Positions 1 through 7,934 of a DNA stretch of 64,000 nucleotides are shown in pieces. The notes beneath the pieces are model-generated. The model did not search any database. It worked only from the letters and a program-made list of their open reading frames with translations, and was not told the origin of the DNA. Position 1 is the stretch's first letter, and every line of letters begins with the position of its first letter. Source of the DNA: an uncultured Clostridia bacterium (GTDB lineage: Bacteria; Bacillota; Clostridia; TANB77; CAG-508); NCBI GenBank assembly GCA_934178475.1, contig CAKPQH010000004.1, forward strand, positions 1-64,000, written 5' to 3'. A program made the translations under genes and the position numbers.

Positions 1-54
1 AAATTTTACTACTAATAACATTGCTATAATTAATAAGATAAAAATTCCTAACAT
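1..54 (-). CDS. Start of a small membrane protein, cut by the window edge
   Basis: An ATG at 52-54 read leftwards opens 18 codons that run off the window. The residues are strongly hydrophobic (MLGIFILLIIAMLLVVKF), so the protein begins with a membrane segment. A GGAGGG ribosome site (complement at 61-66) lies six bases upstream of the ATG, which is why I regard this as a real start. Function cannot be judged from 18 residues. It lies downstream of the RhuM-family gene on the same strand. Confidence 0.5.
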   Translation of the reverse strand, partial: MLGIFILLIIAMLLVVKF

Positions 55-120
55 ATTTTTCCCTCCATAAATTACTATTTTTCTTTCACTTTTTTCTTTA
101 AATAATATTTCACTCATGTA

Positions 121-1113
121 TCATCTCAATTTTTTAATATCTTCACCCATTATTTCTAAATAATCTTTTTCTGCTTGTGTTAAATGATTTTTCATATATT
201 TATCATATTCTTTATGAGCTTTTTCTAATGCTTTTTCATGAGATATTGTTCCTGCTCCTTCTAATATATCTTTATGAGTCATAGTTAAAAATCCATCTAG
301 TTCTTTTACCCATTCTTTCATCGTCATTGCATGCATATTTAAAGCATTAATCTCTGCAACATCTAAATATGCTGACACCATTCTATTTAATAAATCTAAT
401 TCTTTTTCGCTTAAATAATTTTTAGCAATTTCTGTTTCTGATCTAGTAGGTATATTTCCCTTAAAATTTGTTAATCCAATATTTTCTTTTTCACTATCCA
501 CTCTATTAAATATAACTTCTGCTGCCGTATTACTATGAACAGCATAATGCATTTTGTTTTGAACTGTTTTAAAAAATTCTCTTGTTTGTTCATTTTTTGC
601 ATCATAATCTACACTTGTTGCATAAATATCTAGTATTTTTCTCCAAAATACTTTTTCAGATGAACGAATATCTCTAATTTTTTCCAATACTTCTTCAAAA
701 TATGTTCCACCACCATTATTTTTAAATCTTTTAACATTAAGGTTATACCCTTTTATTAGATATTCTTTTATTAATTTATTTGCCCATATTCTAAATTGTG
801 TACCTCGAACTGATCGTACTCTATATCCAACTGATATAATTAAATCCAAATTATAAAATTTTGTTTTATAATTTTTTCCATCTTTAGCAGTTAGTAAGGA
901 TTCCTTACTAACTGAATTTTCTTGTAGTTCTCCTTCTTCAAAAATATTTTTTATATGTATTGTTATATTATTTCTAGTTGTGTTAAATAATTCAGCCATT
1001 GAATTTTGAGTAAGCCATACATTTTCATCTTCTAATCTTACTTCAATATCAACTTGTCCATCATCTGTTGTATACATTATAAAATTATTTTGTTCATTTA
1101 ATTCATTATCCAT
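121..1113 (-). CDS. RhuM-family protein
   Basis: The 330-residue protein matches what I know of the RhuM (virulence RhuM) family. A short N-terminal strand region (VDIEVRLEDENVWLTQNSMA) is followed by a helix-turn-helix-like segment (MAELFNTTRNNITIHI), the motif LDLIISVGYRVRS near residue 90, and RGTQFRIWANKLIKEYLIKGY. The rest is helical. Family members are scattered in bacteria, often as single genes near mobile or defence DNA, and their biochemical role is not established. The gene has its own promoter with a palindrome between the -35 and -10 that recurs at the ORF6N gene (37.6 kb). The start has an acceptable GGGAG site. It appears to be a single-gene unit and probably accessory. Confidence 0.8.
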   Translation of the reverse strand: MDNELNEQNNFIMYTTDDGQVDIEVRLEDENVWLTQNSMAELFNTTRNNITIHIKNIFEEGELQENSVSKESLLTAKDGKNYKTKFYNLDLIISVGYRVRSVRGTQFRIWANKLIKEYLIKGYNLNVKRFKNNGGGTYFEEVLEKIRDIRSSEKVFWRKILDIYATSVDYDAKNEQTREFFKTVQNKMHYAVHSNTAAEVIFNRVDSEKENIGLTNFKGNIPTRSETEIAKNYLSEKELDLLNRMVSAYLDVAEINALNMHAMTMKEWVKELDGFLTMTHKDILEGAGTISHEKALEKAHKEYDKYMKNHLTQAEKDYLEIMGEDIKKLR

Positions 1114-1173
1114 TAAGTAAAACTCCCTTCAAAGTTTGTTCTCTATCTTATTACCTTTTAAATATCTATTATA

Positions 1174-1202
1174 ATTTTACACAAAACATTTGTTTTTGTC
1201 AA
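1174..1202 (-). promoter_or_regulatory. Promoter of the RhuM-family gene, with embedded 12-bp dyad
   Basis: Read on the minus strand, TTGACA (1197-1202) is followed after 17 bp by TAAAAT (1174-1179). The spacer contains AAACAAATGTTT (1184-1195), a dyad with arms AAACA/TGTTT. The same 12 bp sits in the same place in the ORF6N gene promoter, so it may be an operator. Confidence 0.65.
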
Positions 1203-1226
1203 TAGTAAAAATAAATTCAAATTGTT

Positions 1227-1328
1227 CTATCCTGCATACCATCTACTTTTAAATCTACCTTCTGATAATTCTTGTAATGCTCTCTTTAATTGTTCTCTTA
1301 TTTCTTTTATTTTTAATTTTACTATCAT
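1227..1328 (-). other. 33-codon ORF without ribosome site; possible gene remnant
   Basis: The intergenic space between the RhuM gene and the next terminator contains a 33-codon frame. It begins MIVKLKIKEIREQLKRAL and ends GRFKSRWYAG. It starts directly after the terminator hairpin and has no recognisable ribosome site. The amphipathic helix and clean ending look more like a leftover C-terminus than random sequence, but I do not recognise it. Confidence 0.2.
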
Positions 1329-1331
1329 AAA

Positions 1332-1367
1332 AAAACACTTCTAGTTTATTATTACTAGAAGTGTTTT
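1332..1367 (-). terminator. Intrinsic terminator downstream of the 1394-1975 gene
   Basis: A perfect 14-bp stem (AAAACACTTCTAGT and its complement) with an 8-nt loop is followed on the minus strand by a run of T. The A/T flanks make it potentially bidirectional. Confidence 0.8.
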
Positions 1368-1393
1368 TTATATACAATATTTACGAATATTGT

Positions 1394-1975
1394 TTACTGC
1401 TTTTTAAATTCATTTGCGATATAAGTAAAATAATCTTCTACCTCTTTATCTGTTGTAGTTTCATCAATAGGCATTCTAAAAAATACTGATCTTCTTGGAT
1501 ATTTATTATTATATACCAATTTTATTGATTTTTCATCAAAACGCCTTTTATAATCATTATATTCCTCAGGCTTTTTGGCAAATAAATAATAACTAGAATA
1601 TACAATCCATACACCTTTTTCACCTATATTTTTCTCTAACTCAAATACTTTTTCTTTATTTTCATTAGATAATTGGTCATAATTTATCATTAACCATGAA
1701 TACCCTTTTCCTGCTTCTAGAAAAGTAGGACCAATAAAATGTATTTTACCATCATTACATTTTATATCCTCTTTTTCTATTCTTTTCTTTCCTGTTTTTA
1801 AAACATTTCTTTTGTTCGCACTACTCATATTAGTTTCTATATTGTTAACTTTGAATATTTTGCATGGCTTTCTAAGAGGTGATTCAATTATTGTATCAAT
1901 AATCTCATCACAATTTTTTTCTTTTAATAAATTTTTACCAACTTTTCCAATTGGTTTTATATCTTTTACTAACAT
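1394..1975 (-). CDS. Hypothetical protein, 193 aa
   Basis: I do not recognise this soluble, lysine-rich protein of 193 residues. It has no signal peptide or membrane segment. The N-terminal half is basic and probably flexible. The C-terminal half (from about residue 78) carries a more structured pattern with several aromatic residues, for example KGYSWLMINYDQLS and KGVWIVYSSYYLFAKKPEEY. It starts at an ATG with a good AAAGGAG site, 36 bp after the glycosyltransferase/polymerase gene, and is followed at once by a strong terminator. It is therefore probably the last gene of the glycosyltransferase transcript. A role in surface polysaccharide is only suggested by that position. Confidence 0.6.
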   Translation of the reverse strand: MLVKDIKPIGKVGKNLLKEKNCDEIIDTIIESPLRKPCKIFKVNNIETNMSSANKRNVLKTGKKRIEKEDIKCNDGKIHFIGPTFLEAGKGYSWLMINYDQLSNENKEKVFELEKNIGEKGVWIVYSSYYLFAKKPEEYNDYKRRFDEKSIKLVYNNKYPRRSVFFRMPIDETTTDKEVEDYFTYIANEFKKQ

Positions 1976-2010
1976 TTTTAGCTCCTTTCTTAAAGCTTAA
2001 AATGTTACAT

Positions 2011-4332
2011 TTAACAATCCATTTTTATCTTATTCTTTTTAATTTCATTTGTCAATAGTACCATCATTATCATACTAGAACAATTGAAAAATGTATATCC
2101 TGCAAAAATTGAAAGTCCTAATCCTAATGTTAATCCTATAATACTCATACAATATTTAGTAGAAAATTTTTTGAAACTTTTTAAAAAGTCCCATATACCT
2201 TCTAAATATATCATTATAAATGGAAGTACATATAAAATTGTACCTATAACTCCAAAATTGAATACAAATGCAGGTAATTCCATTTCCAATACTAATTCAT
2301 AAAATTGTGTTTTATATCCATTTCCAAATAAAATTAATACTGGATTTCTTTGTTCTAATATTAAAAAATAATTATATACTAATTGTTGTTTTCTGCTATC
2401 TACATTTGACATATGTGTTTTTTCAGCATATTCACAAGTTCTTTTAATTGCGTTTTGTATGCTTTTTGGTATATATTCCTCACTTACTTTATCATTCATT
2501 ATTTCTTTATATAAAGAAAGTATATCTCCAGATACATACCTCATTTCTCCTGTTTCTTCATCTAAATTATTTATTTGATTTTCTACTAATTCTTTTCTTC
2601 TTTCTAATGTTTGTGAACCTAGGGTTATTACTCCTATTCCAAATCCAATACATACTATTATCCCTAATATTACAATTTTTTTATTTATTTTTTTATTTTT
2701 TAAAACTGCTTCTAGAACAACACTAACAATAAATAATATCATTACTAATATAAATCCATATAGTCCTGTTCTCATTCCTGAAAAGAACATTAGATATATT
2801 CCTATAGATATTACTACTATAGCTGTCCATATTTTATATTTTATGTTCTTTAAATCTGTAAAAATATAACATATACCAAGTAATAACACTGTGCACAAAC
2901 TATTTCCAGATTCAAACCATCCTTTATATCCTGTTCCTTCTAAATATGTCGTAGATGAACTTCCACTTACAATTGATATAAATATTGAAACAATATATAT
3001 GCTAAGTGATATTAATACAGCATTTTGTAAACATTTTGTATTTTGGTTTTTAAATGTATGTAAAAAAACATATAAGGTAACTATCATAAAACTATAATTA
3101 ACTAAATATTGAGCTTCACTTATTACTCCTCCATAAGAAATTCCATTTATTAAATTCTTATATAAAAATAAATGTATAATACTATATAATAAATATATTA
3201 GCCCTATTCCAATTATTTTCTTTTTATTATTTTCTTTAAAGAAATAATAAATAAACACAATTGTAGGAATTATTGGTCTTAAAAATGTAGTTGGTGATAA
3301 ATTTGTTGTAAATCTATTTCTAAAAATAAAGCTTATCATATCTAAAATTGGACATAAAATAACGAACAATGAAAGCCATTTTGCTATATTATTTGTTTCT
3401 CTTTTTTTAAATTTAAGTTCATACATTAATCTTAAATATACATTTTTTAATGATTTATCTTGTTTTAATATTTTATTTTCTCCCCAATTTGGAAAATTTT
3501 CTAACAACATTTCTTTTGTTTCTTTAATTGCTTGTTTTCTTTCATTTTTATCAGAAATTTTCATCATTCTTTTTAGTGAACTACAAAGCAATATTCTAGC
3601 ACATGTATATTCTAATTCTTCTTTATATTCTTCAAATAAACTATTTCTTTTATAATATTCTAAAACATTATTTAGCACTATAAAAATTTCTTTTGTCCTT
3701 ATATTTTGTGTATTTACTATAGAATTTCCTCTTTGAATATAGTGTATAAATGGTTCCTTTATAAAAGAAACTTTATCTAAATAAGGTAATAGTTTATAAA
3801 AGAATTCTACATCTTCATATCTTAATCCTTCTGGAAATTCAACTCCTGCTTTATCTAAAATGCTTTTTCTTATAAGTTTATTCCACGCAACAACTCTTGC
3901 TTTTACAAGCATTTCTTTTTTTCCGTTATAAATAACTCCTTTATCAATTCTTTTTTTATTTGGATATTCCCAAATAAAATCACATTCTACCATGTCACTT
4001 TCTTCTTCTTCTGCTTTTTCATACATAGTTTTATACATATCTTTTTCTACGTAATCATCAGAATCTAGAAATGCAATATATTTTCCAGTAGCTTTAGGAA
4101 TTCCAAAGTTTCTTGCACTTGAAAGTCCCCCATTTTTCTTTTCTAAATATTTAATTTTATTTGGGTATTTTTCTAAATATATTAAAATCTTTTCTTTACT
4201 TTTGTCTGTTGATCCATCATTTACAACAATAATTTCTATATCATCTAAAGTTTGATTTAAAAGTGAGTCTAAACATTTTTCTATATAATTTTCAACATTA
4301 TAAACTGGAACTATTATACTAACTTTAGGCAT
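2011..4332 (-). CDS. Family 2 glycosyltransferase fused to a polytopic O-antigen-polymerase-like domain
   Basis: This 773-residue protein has two parts. Residues 3-230 form a GT-A glycosyltransferase family 2 domain: it opens VSIIVPVYN, has NDGS at 38-41 and the metal-binding DSDD at 90-93, and would transfer a sugar from a nucleotide-sugar. Residues about 230-315 are a helical tail. From about 320 to the C-terminus there are roughly ten or more hydrophobic segments. A larger loop at about residues 585-680 includes RYVSGD and, near its end, ILFGNGYKTQF, resembling the O-antigen ligase/Wzy polymerase fold. The two activities are usually separate genes, so this fusion is notable. The gene follows the upstream glycosyltransferase by 8 bp and has an AGGAG site. 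It probably assembles or polymerises a surface polysaccharide at the membrane. The polymerase assignment is inferred from topology, not from catalytic residues. Confidence 0.75.
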   Translation of the reverse strand: MPKVSIIVPVYNVENYIEKCLDSLLNQTLDDIEIIVVNDGSTDKSKEKILIYLEKYPNKIKYLEKKNGGLSSARNFGIPKATGKYIAFLDSDDYVEKDMYKTMYEKAEEEESDMVECDFIWEYPNKKRIDKGVIYNGKKEMLVKARVVAWNKLIRKSILDKAGVEFPEGLRYEDVEFFYKLLPYLDKVSFIKEPFIHYIQRGNSIVNTQNIRTKEIFIVLNNVLEYYKRNSLFEEYKEELEYTCARILLCSSLKRMMKISDKNERKQAIKETKEMLLENFPNWGENKILKQDKSLKNVYLRLMYELKFKKRETNNIAKWLSLFVILCPILDMISFIFRNRFTTNLSPTTFLRPIIPTIVFIYYFFKENNKKKIIGIGLIYLLYSIIHLFLYKNLINGISYGGVISEAQYLVNYSFMIVTLYVFLHTFKNQNTKCLQNAVLISLSIYIVSIFISIVSGSSSTTYLEGTGYKGWFESGNSLCTVLLLGICYIFTDLKNIKYKIWTAIVVISIGIYLMFFSGMRTGLYGFILVMILFIVSVVLEAVLKNKKINKKIVILGIIVCIGFGIGVITLGSQTLERRKELVENQINNLDEETGEMRYVSGDILSLYKEIMNDKVSEEYIPKSIQNAIKRTCEYAEKTHMSNVDSRKQQLVYNYFLILEQRNPVLILFGNGYKTQFYELVLEMELPAFVFNFGVIGTILYVLPFIMIYLEGIWDFLKSFKKFSTKYCMSIIGLTLGLGLSIFAGYTFFNCSSMIMMVLLTNEIKKNKIKMDC

Positions 4333-4340
4333 CTTTTCTC

Positions 4341-5285
4341 CTATCTAAGCTTTAAATATAATTTTATATTTATATTTAATGCTATTTTTTTTATTAATTG
4401 TTTAAAGTTTTTAACTTTTATATTTTTTATCATTTTCCTTTTTCTTATTTCTTTTATATATTTCTTTTGATTCTGTTTTGATAATTCATTTACTTTAAGA
4501 ATTATACAATTTGTATAATATTTTTTCACATTGTCTTTTGTCTCTTTTGAAATATTATATTTATCTATTTCTTTAACCATATAATCATAGTGTTCTATTA
4601 AATCCATTGCTTTTTGCATATCTTTTTTATCGTCTTTTTCTCTAGTTATGCTTTTTTCTGATTGATAATAATAATATCCATATATGTTAGTTGACGCAAC
4701 TTTTTTAGCTTTTAATATAATTAATGATGTTCTAGCAAAATCCTCATGAAATTTTCCTTCTGGATAACTAAAGTTATTCTCATCCCAAAAAGATTTTTTG
4801 TATAAATACAAACATGCTGGTTGCATCATTACATCTTGATAATATAGTTCATTAAATGCTTCTTCTCCACTTTTTTCTTCAAATGTAGGTCCACTTATTT
4901 TTTCTTCATTTTTATATTCGCTATCAATTTTTATTAGTTTGTATTTAATGATGTCATCTTCAGCTTCCATATATTTTTTTAAATTATCTATAAGATTTTC
5001 ATCTATATAATCATCAGAATCTATAAAGCATATGTATTCTCCTGTTGCTTGTTTTACTCCGTAATTTCTGCTACTTGAAAGTCCGCCATTTTCCTTCTTT
5101 ATATATTTTATATTTTTATAATTATTTTCATATTCTTTACATATATTTTCTGATTCATCTGTCGATCCATCATTTACTAGTATTATTTCTATATTTTTAT
5201 ATGTTTGATTAACAACAGAATCTAAACATTTTCTTAAATATTTTTCCGTATTGTAGACTGGAATTATTATACTTACTAATTTCAT
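4341..5285 (-). CDS. Family 2 glycosyltransferase
   Basis: The protein (314 residues from the chosen ATG) is a cytosolic GT2 enzyme. It opens MKLVSIIIPVYN, carries NDGS at 38-41, GGLSSSRN near 68, and the DSDD nucleotide-sugar/metal motif at 89-92. The C-terminal third is basic and helical and could lie against the membrane. I chose the ATG at 5285 because GGAGG lies five bases upstream; a TTG four codons earlier overlaps that ribosome site and is unlikely. It is the first gene of the short polysaccharide operon (this gene, the fusion gene, the 193-aa protein) and has its own promoter. The N-terminal domain is clearly similar to that of the fusion protein next door, suggesting an old duplication. 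The sugar and acceptor cannot be told. Confidence 0.85.
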   Translation of the reverse strand: MKLVSIIIPVYNTEKYLRKCLDSVVNQTYKNIEIILVNDGSTDESENICKEYENNYKNIKYIKKENGGLSSSRNYGVKQATGEYICFIDSDDYIDENLIDNLKKYMEAEDDIIKYKLIKIDSEYKNEEKISGPTFEEKSGEEAFNELYYQDVMMQPACLYLYKKSFWDENNFSYPEGKFHEDFARTSLIILKAKKVASTNIYGYYYYQSEKSITREKDDKKDMQKAMDLIEHYDYMVKEIDKYNISKETKDNVKKYYTNCIILKVNELSKQNQKKYIKEIRKRKMIKNIKVKNFKQLIKKIALNINIKLYLKLR

Positions 5286-5306
5286 ATTTTCCTCCAAATC
5301 ACTACA

Positions 5307-5335
5307 ATTTTATCAAAAGAAGAAAAAAATAGCAA
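5307..5335 (-). promoter_or_regulatory. Promoter of the glycosyltransferase operon
   Basis: On the minus strand TTGCTA (5330-5335) and TAAAAT (5307-5312) are separated by 17 bp. The -35 lies inside the 3' arm of the preceding terminator hairpin. Confidence 0.5.
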
Positions 5336-5360
5336 GAAGTTTTGATAAACTCCTTACTAT
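5329..5360 (-). terminator. Terminator of the dockerin-prepilin gene; near-copy of the hairpin at 6909
   Basis: The hairpin reads ATAGTAAGGAGTTTATC... and its imperfect complement, followed by TTTTTTT on the minus strand. The 32-bp element matches the one at 6909-6940 at 29 of 32 positions, so the prepilin gene is bracketed by near-identical hairpins. Confidence 0.75.
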
Positions 5361-5379
5361 ATCTATTATAACAACTATC

Positions 5380-6633
5380 TTATTTTCCCCATGATACCAT
5401 AGCTATTGAATAATCCATAGAGTCAACTTTTCCGTCTCTATTAACATCGCATTTGTGAGCAATACTTCCAACTTCAGGTTTCGTCGAAGTATACCAACTA
5501 TTAATCAAGCTTGTATCATGGATATCTATTATATTATCTCCTATCATTTCCCCTGCTAAAAAAGTTACATTATATTTCTTTTCAGTGTCCCAATTTATAA
5601 TCTGTTTTTCATTACTCATAGCATTATTCCAAACAGTTAAATCCGTGTCTTGTGTAGCTTTAAAAATAGCTGTAAATCTTCTATATCCAAGTCCTCTAAA
5701 AACCACATTGCTAGTTCCTTCTGCTATATCTATTGCATTATTTAATCTATACGTAACATATCCATTTCCAGATTCATTTGCATCTAAATATGTGAAATCA
5801 GGGCTATCATTTCCTAACTTCATTTCTTTTTGAGTCCATTTATTATTTTTATCCATATAACCTACTGTTACTGTCATCGAAGTATAATCCATTGGTTGTG
5901 AGTAAATTTTATTTGGAAATGTAACATCAATATTTAATTTATGAGTTACAGGTTCTGCCGATGTCACCTCAACATCACAAGTAGCTTCTTTTCCTCCATA
6001 TTTTACTACTAAAGAATCTTTTCCTATATTTGTTCCTTCTATAGTTATTTCCTTATTTTCTTGATTTACTGTTATTGTTGTATTATTGTTTCCTGTTACT
6101 TCTATAGCTAATGTTGTATTTTCTTCATTATTGTTTATTTTACTTTCATCATCTGATAGTTTTATTTTTCCATTTTCCTCTGTTATTTCATAATATTTAT
6201 TTTCTATAACCGCATAATATCTTTTGCTTTCTGTCGTTTTTTCTATAATTACACTTATTACTTCGCTTTCATTTTGTTTTAAACTTACGCTTGTCTTACT
6301 TAATTCAATTTTTGATATACTCGAATTACTATCTGTAATTGTTTTTATTTCGGTTCCTCGTTCTTCAACTTTTTTTACCACATCATCTAATAAATTGTTT
6401 TCATTATTTTCATTGTTCTCGATTTCATATAATTTTTCTAAGGTTGCTAAATCTAATTCTTCTTGAATATTTGCTTTTTTCGTTTTACTCCTAGCTTCTA
6501 TTGCTTTATTTATTATTCCATGTTGACTTGCTATCATGCTTAATGTTATCCCAATTAATATTAGCAATACAATTATTGTCACAACCAGTGCTATCAATGT
6601 AATACCATTTTTGTTTTTTAATCTCTTTTTCAT
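5380..6633 (-). CDS. Prepilin-like surface protein with Ig-like region and C-terminal dockerin-like repeats
   Basis: From the ATG at 6633 (AAAGGAG site, preferred over an ATG 14 codons upstream) the protein has 417 residues. It begins with a basic leader and a type IV prepilin-like signal, KNG/ITLIALVVTI (predicted cleavage after Gly10), then one long hydrophobic helix to about residue 35. The usual Glu at position +5 is Ala. A helical neck is followed by beta-rich sequence with an Ig-like section at about 180-235. The C-terminus carries two F-hand-like segments, DNIIDIHDTSLI and DVNRDGKVDSMDYSIA, typical of the calcium-binding repeats of dockerins. It would be exported, processed by a prepilin peptidase and exposed on the surface. 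No pilus assembly genes lie in the window. It is a single-gene transcript preceded by a promoter, a 40-codon leader ORF and a hairpin. The dockerin call is by motif only. Confidence 0.75.
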   Translation of the reverse strand: MKKRLKNKNGITLIALVVTIIVLLILIGITLSMIASQHGIINKAIEARSKTKKANIQEELDLATLEKLYEIENNENNENNLLDDVVKKVEERGTEIKTITDSNSSISKIELSKTSVSLKQNESEVISVIIEKTTESKRYYAVIENKYYEITEENGKIKLSDDESKINNNEENTTLAIEVTGNNNTTITVNQENKEITIEGTNIGKDSLVVKYGGKEATCDVEVTSAEPVTHKLNIDVTFPNKIYSQPMDYTSMTVTVGYMDKNNKWTQKEMKLGNDSPDFTYLDANESGNGYVTYRLNNAIDIAEGTSNVVFRGLGYRRFTAIFKATQDTDLTVWNNAMSNEKQIINWDTEKKYNVTFLAGEMIGDNIIDIHDTSLINSWYTSTKPEVGSIAHKCDVNRDGKVDSMDYSIAMVSWGK

Positions 6634-6674
6634 TTTTACTACTCCTTTATTTTTATTTTTTAGGTAAAAATGCA

Positions 6675-6727
6675 AAATAAGACTAGAAACCTATTACCCG
6701 TATTGGATAATAAGCTAGTCTTGTTTT
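6675..6727 (-). promoter_or_regulatory. Leader hairpin before the dockerin-prepilin gene
   Basis: An outer stem AAGACTAG/CTAGTCTT encloses a second imperfect stem (TATTACC/GGATAATA). The 3' arm is followed on the minus strand by ATTTTGCATTTTT. It lies 42 nt before the prepilin start and overlaps the last codons and stop of the leader ORF. It could be an attenuator or a terminator. Hairpins with the same AAGACTA core precede the three other prepilin-like genes. Confidence 0.55.
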
Positions 6728-6805
6728 TATTATATGTTTTTTATTTTTTAAATTACTGCTCTCTCTCAGAACATTAAGAGATATATAATTTTCTATCTTT
6801 TGCAT
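6683..6805 (-). CDS. Possible 40-aa leader peptide
   Basis: An ATG at 6803-6805 with an AGAGG ribosome site seven bases upstream opens a 40-codon frame. It starts MQKIENYISL and ends KTRLAYYPIRVIGF, stopping at 6683-6685 inside the leader hairpin. A strong promoter lies about 20 bp upstream of the ribosome site and no other gene lies between it and the prepilin gene. That arrangement (promoter, short frame, hairpin, gene) is what a translation-coupled attenuator looks like. The peptide resembles nothing I know. It might also be an ordinary small protein or a decayed gene. Confidence 0.45.
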   Translation of the reverse strand: MQKIENYISLNVLRESSNLKNKKHIIKTRLAYYPIRVIGF

Positions 6806-6830
6806 TTTTTTACCTCTTTTCTTATTGGTT

Positions 6831-6860
6831 ATTTTAAACTTTTTTAGGTAATTTTGTCAA
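6831..6860 (-). promoter_or_regulatory. Promoter of the leader ORF and dockerin-prepilin gene
   Basis: On the minus strand a perfect TTGACA (6855-6860) and TAAAAT (6831-6836) are separated by 18 bp. Confidence 0.7.
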
Positions 6861-6908
6861 TAAAATGTTTCAAATATTTTTATTTATTTTTTTATAGTAA
6901 AAAGTAAA

Positions 6909-6940
6909 ATAGTAAGGAGTTTTAATAAACTCCTTACTAT
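6909..6940 (-). terminator. Terminator of the 6951-7892 gene
   Basis: A perfect 14-bp stem, ATAGTAAGGAGTTT with its complement, is followed on the minus strand by a T-rich tract. It differs from the element at 5329-5360 at only three positions. Confidence 0.8.
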
Positions 6941-6950
6941 ATCCCCTTTT

Positions 6951-7892
6951 CTAATTTCCAAGCAATTTTACTTCTATATTTTCTGCTTTATATTTATTTG
7001 TTTCTTTATCTAATTTAAATTCTGTTAAACTCTTACTTAAATCTTCGTCATTTTGTCTTAAATCTGTTGTATAATACAAATTTATTTTATCTATAACTAT
7101 ATTATTAGTTACTACTTCTTTAAAAGCCTCTGCCATATGTTTATCGTCTTCTGCTACTATTATTAATTGTGGAATTGTTTTAAATCCTGAATCCATAGTA
7201 ACAAAATTATCATAAAAGTCTTTATATAATTTCATTTTATCAACAAATTTTTGTTGCCAATTATCTTCTCTTCTTATAACTTCAAAAATAAATTGTATTG
7301 ATTTATTAGCTTTTGTAAGTCTTACGCCTCCACCTGATACTTTAAAAGTTTTTCCTAATGTTTTTGCTTGAATTGTAGGTTTTACTGCATATGCGTCAAA
7401 AATCTTAACCTTTTTCAAATAAGCTATCAAAATTTGATTTCCTGCTAATCTTTTCTTTATCATTGCGACTGGTTTTGTATTATCAGATGGTTGCCATTTA
7501 CAATCAACTTCCCTTGTTTCTAATAGATATTTTCCCATTTTTTCTAAACAATATATTCTATAAATTCCTTTTCCTTCATCAGAATTAAAATAATATCTTG
7601 TTAAAATTTTACTTTTTACTAAAGATTCAAGTCTAGTATTTAATTTATCTTGAGTTTTTAAATCATATCCCTTTATTAATAACATTTGAAACAATTGTCT
7701 TGATGTTATAAATTCAAATTCATTAACTAATTCTAATATTGCAAAATGAACATCTGTTATTTGTCCTACATTTATTTTATGTACAATTTGATTCATTGAA
7801 ACATATCCATCTTTTCCATCAAATGTTTTTATTTCACCTTTTCTAATTGCAAATGGTGATACTTGTGCTTTTATTTGGTTATCTTCAACCAT
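6951..7892 (-). CDS. Winged-helix protein resembling the replication-relaxation family
   Basis: The 313-residue protein has a winged-helix-like segment at about residues 50-125 (ITSRQLFQMLL, then LNTRLESLVKSKILTRYYF, then a wing with YRIYCLEKMGKYLL). The C-terminal half, about 150-275, alternates strands and helices (IQFIFEVIRREDNWQQKFVDK, IPQLIIVAEDD) in a way reminiscent of the nuclease-like fold of the replication-relaxation family (plasmid and conjugative-element proteins). I cannot confirm that family by eye. There is no signal peptide. It lies 42 bp downstream of the M23 peptidase gene on the same strand and has an AAGGAGG site and its own terminator. A DNA-binding role is inferred; its presence between two surface-protein genes is unexplained. 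Confidence 0.5.
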   Translation of the reverse strand: MVEDNQIKAQVSPFAIRKGEIKTFDGKDGYVSMNQIVHKINVGQITDVHFAILELVNEFEFITSRQLFQMLLIKGYDLKTQDKLNTRLESLVKSKILTRYYFNSDEGKGIYRIYCLEKMGKYLLETREVDCKWQPSDNTKPVAMIKKRLAGNQILIAYLKKVKIFDAYAVKPTIQAKTLGKTFKVSGGGVRLTKANKSIQFIFEVIRREDNWQQKFVDKMKLYKDFYDNFVTMDSGFKTIPQLIIVAEDDKHMAEAFKEVVTNNIVIDKINLYYTTDLRQNDEDLSKSLTEFKLDKETNKYKAENIEVKLLGN

Positions 7893-7934
7893 TTCTATTC
7901 CTCCTTAAATTAAAGTCCTAATATTTTTACATTT

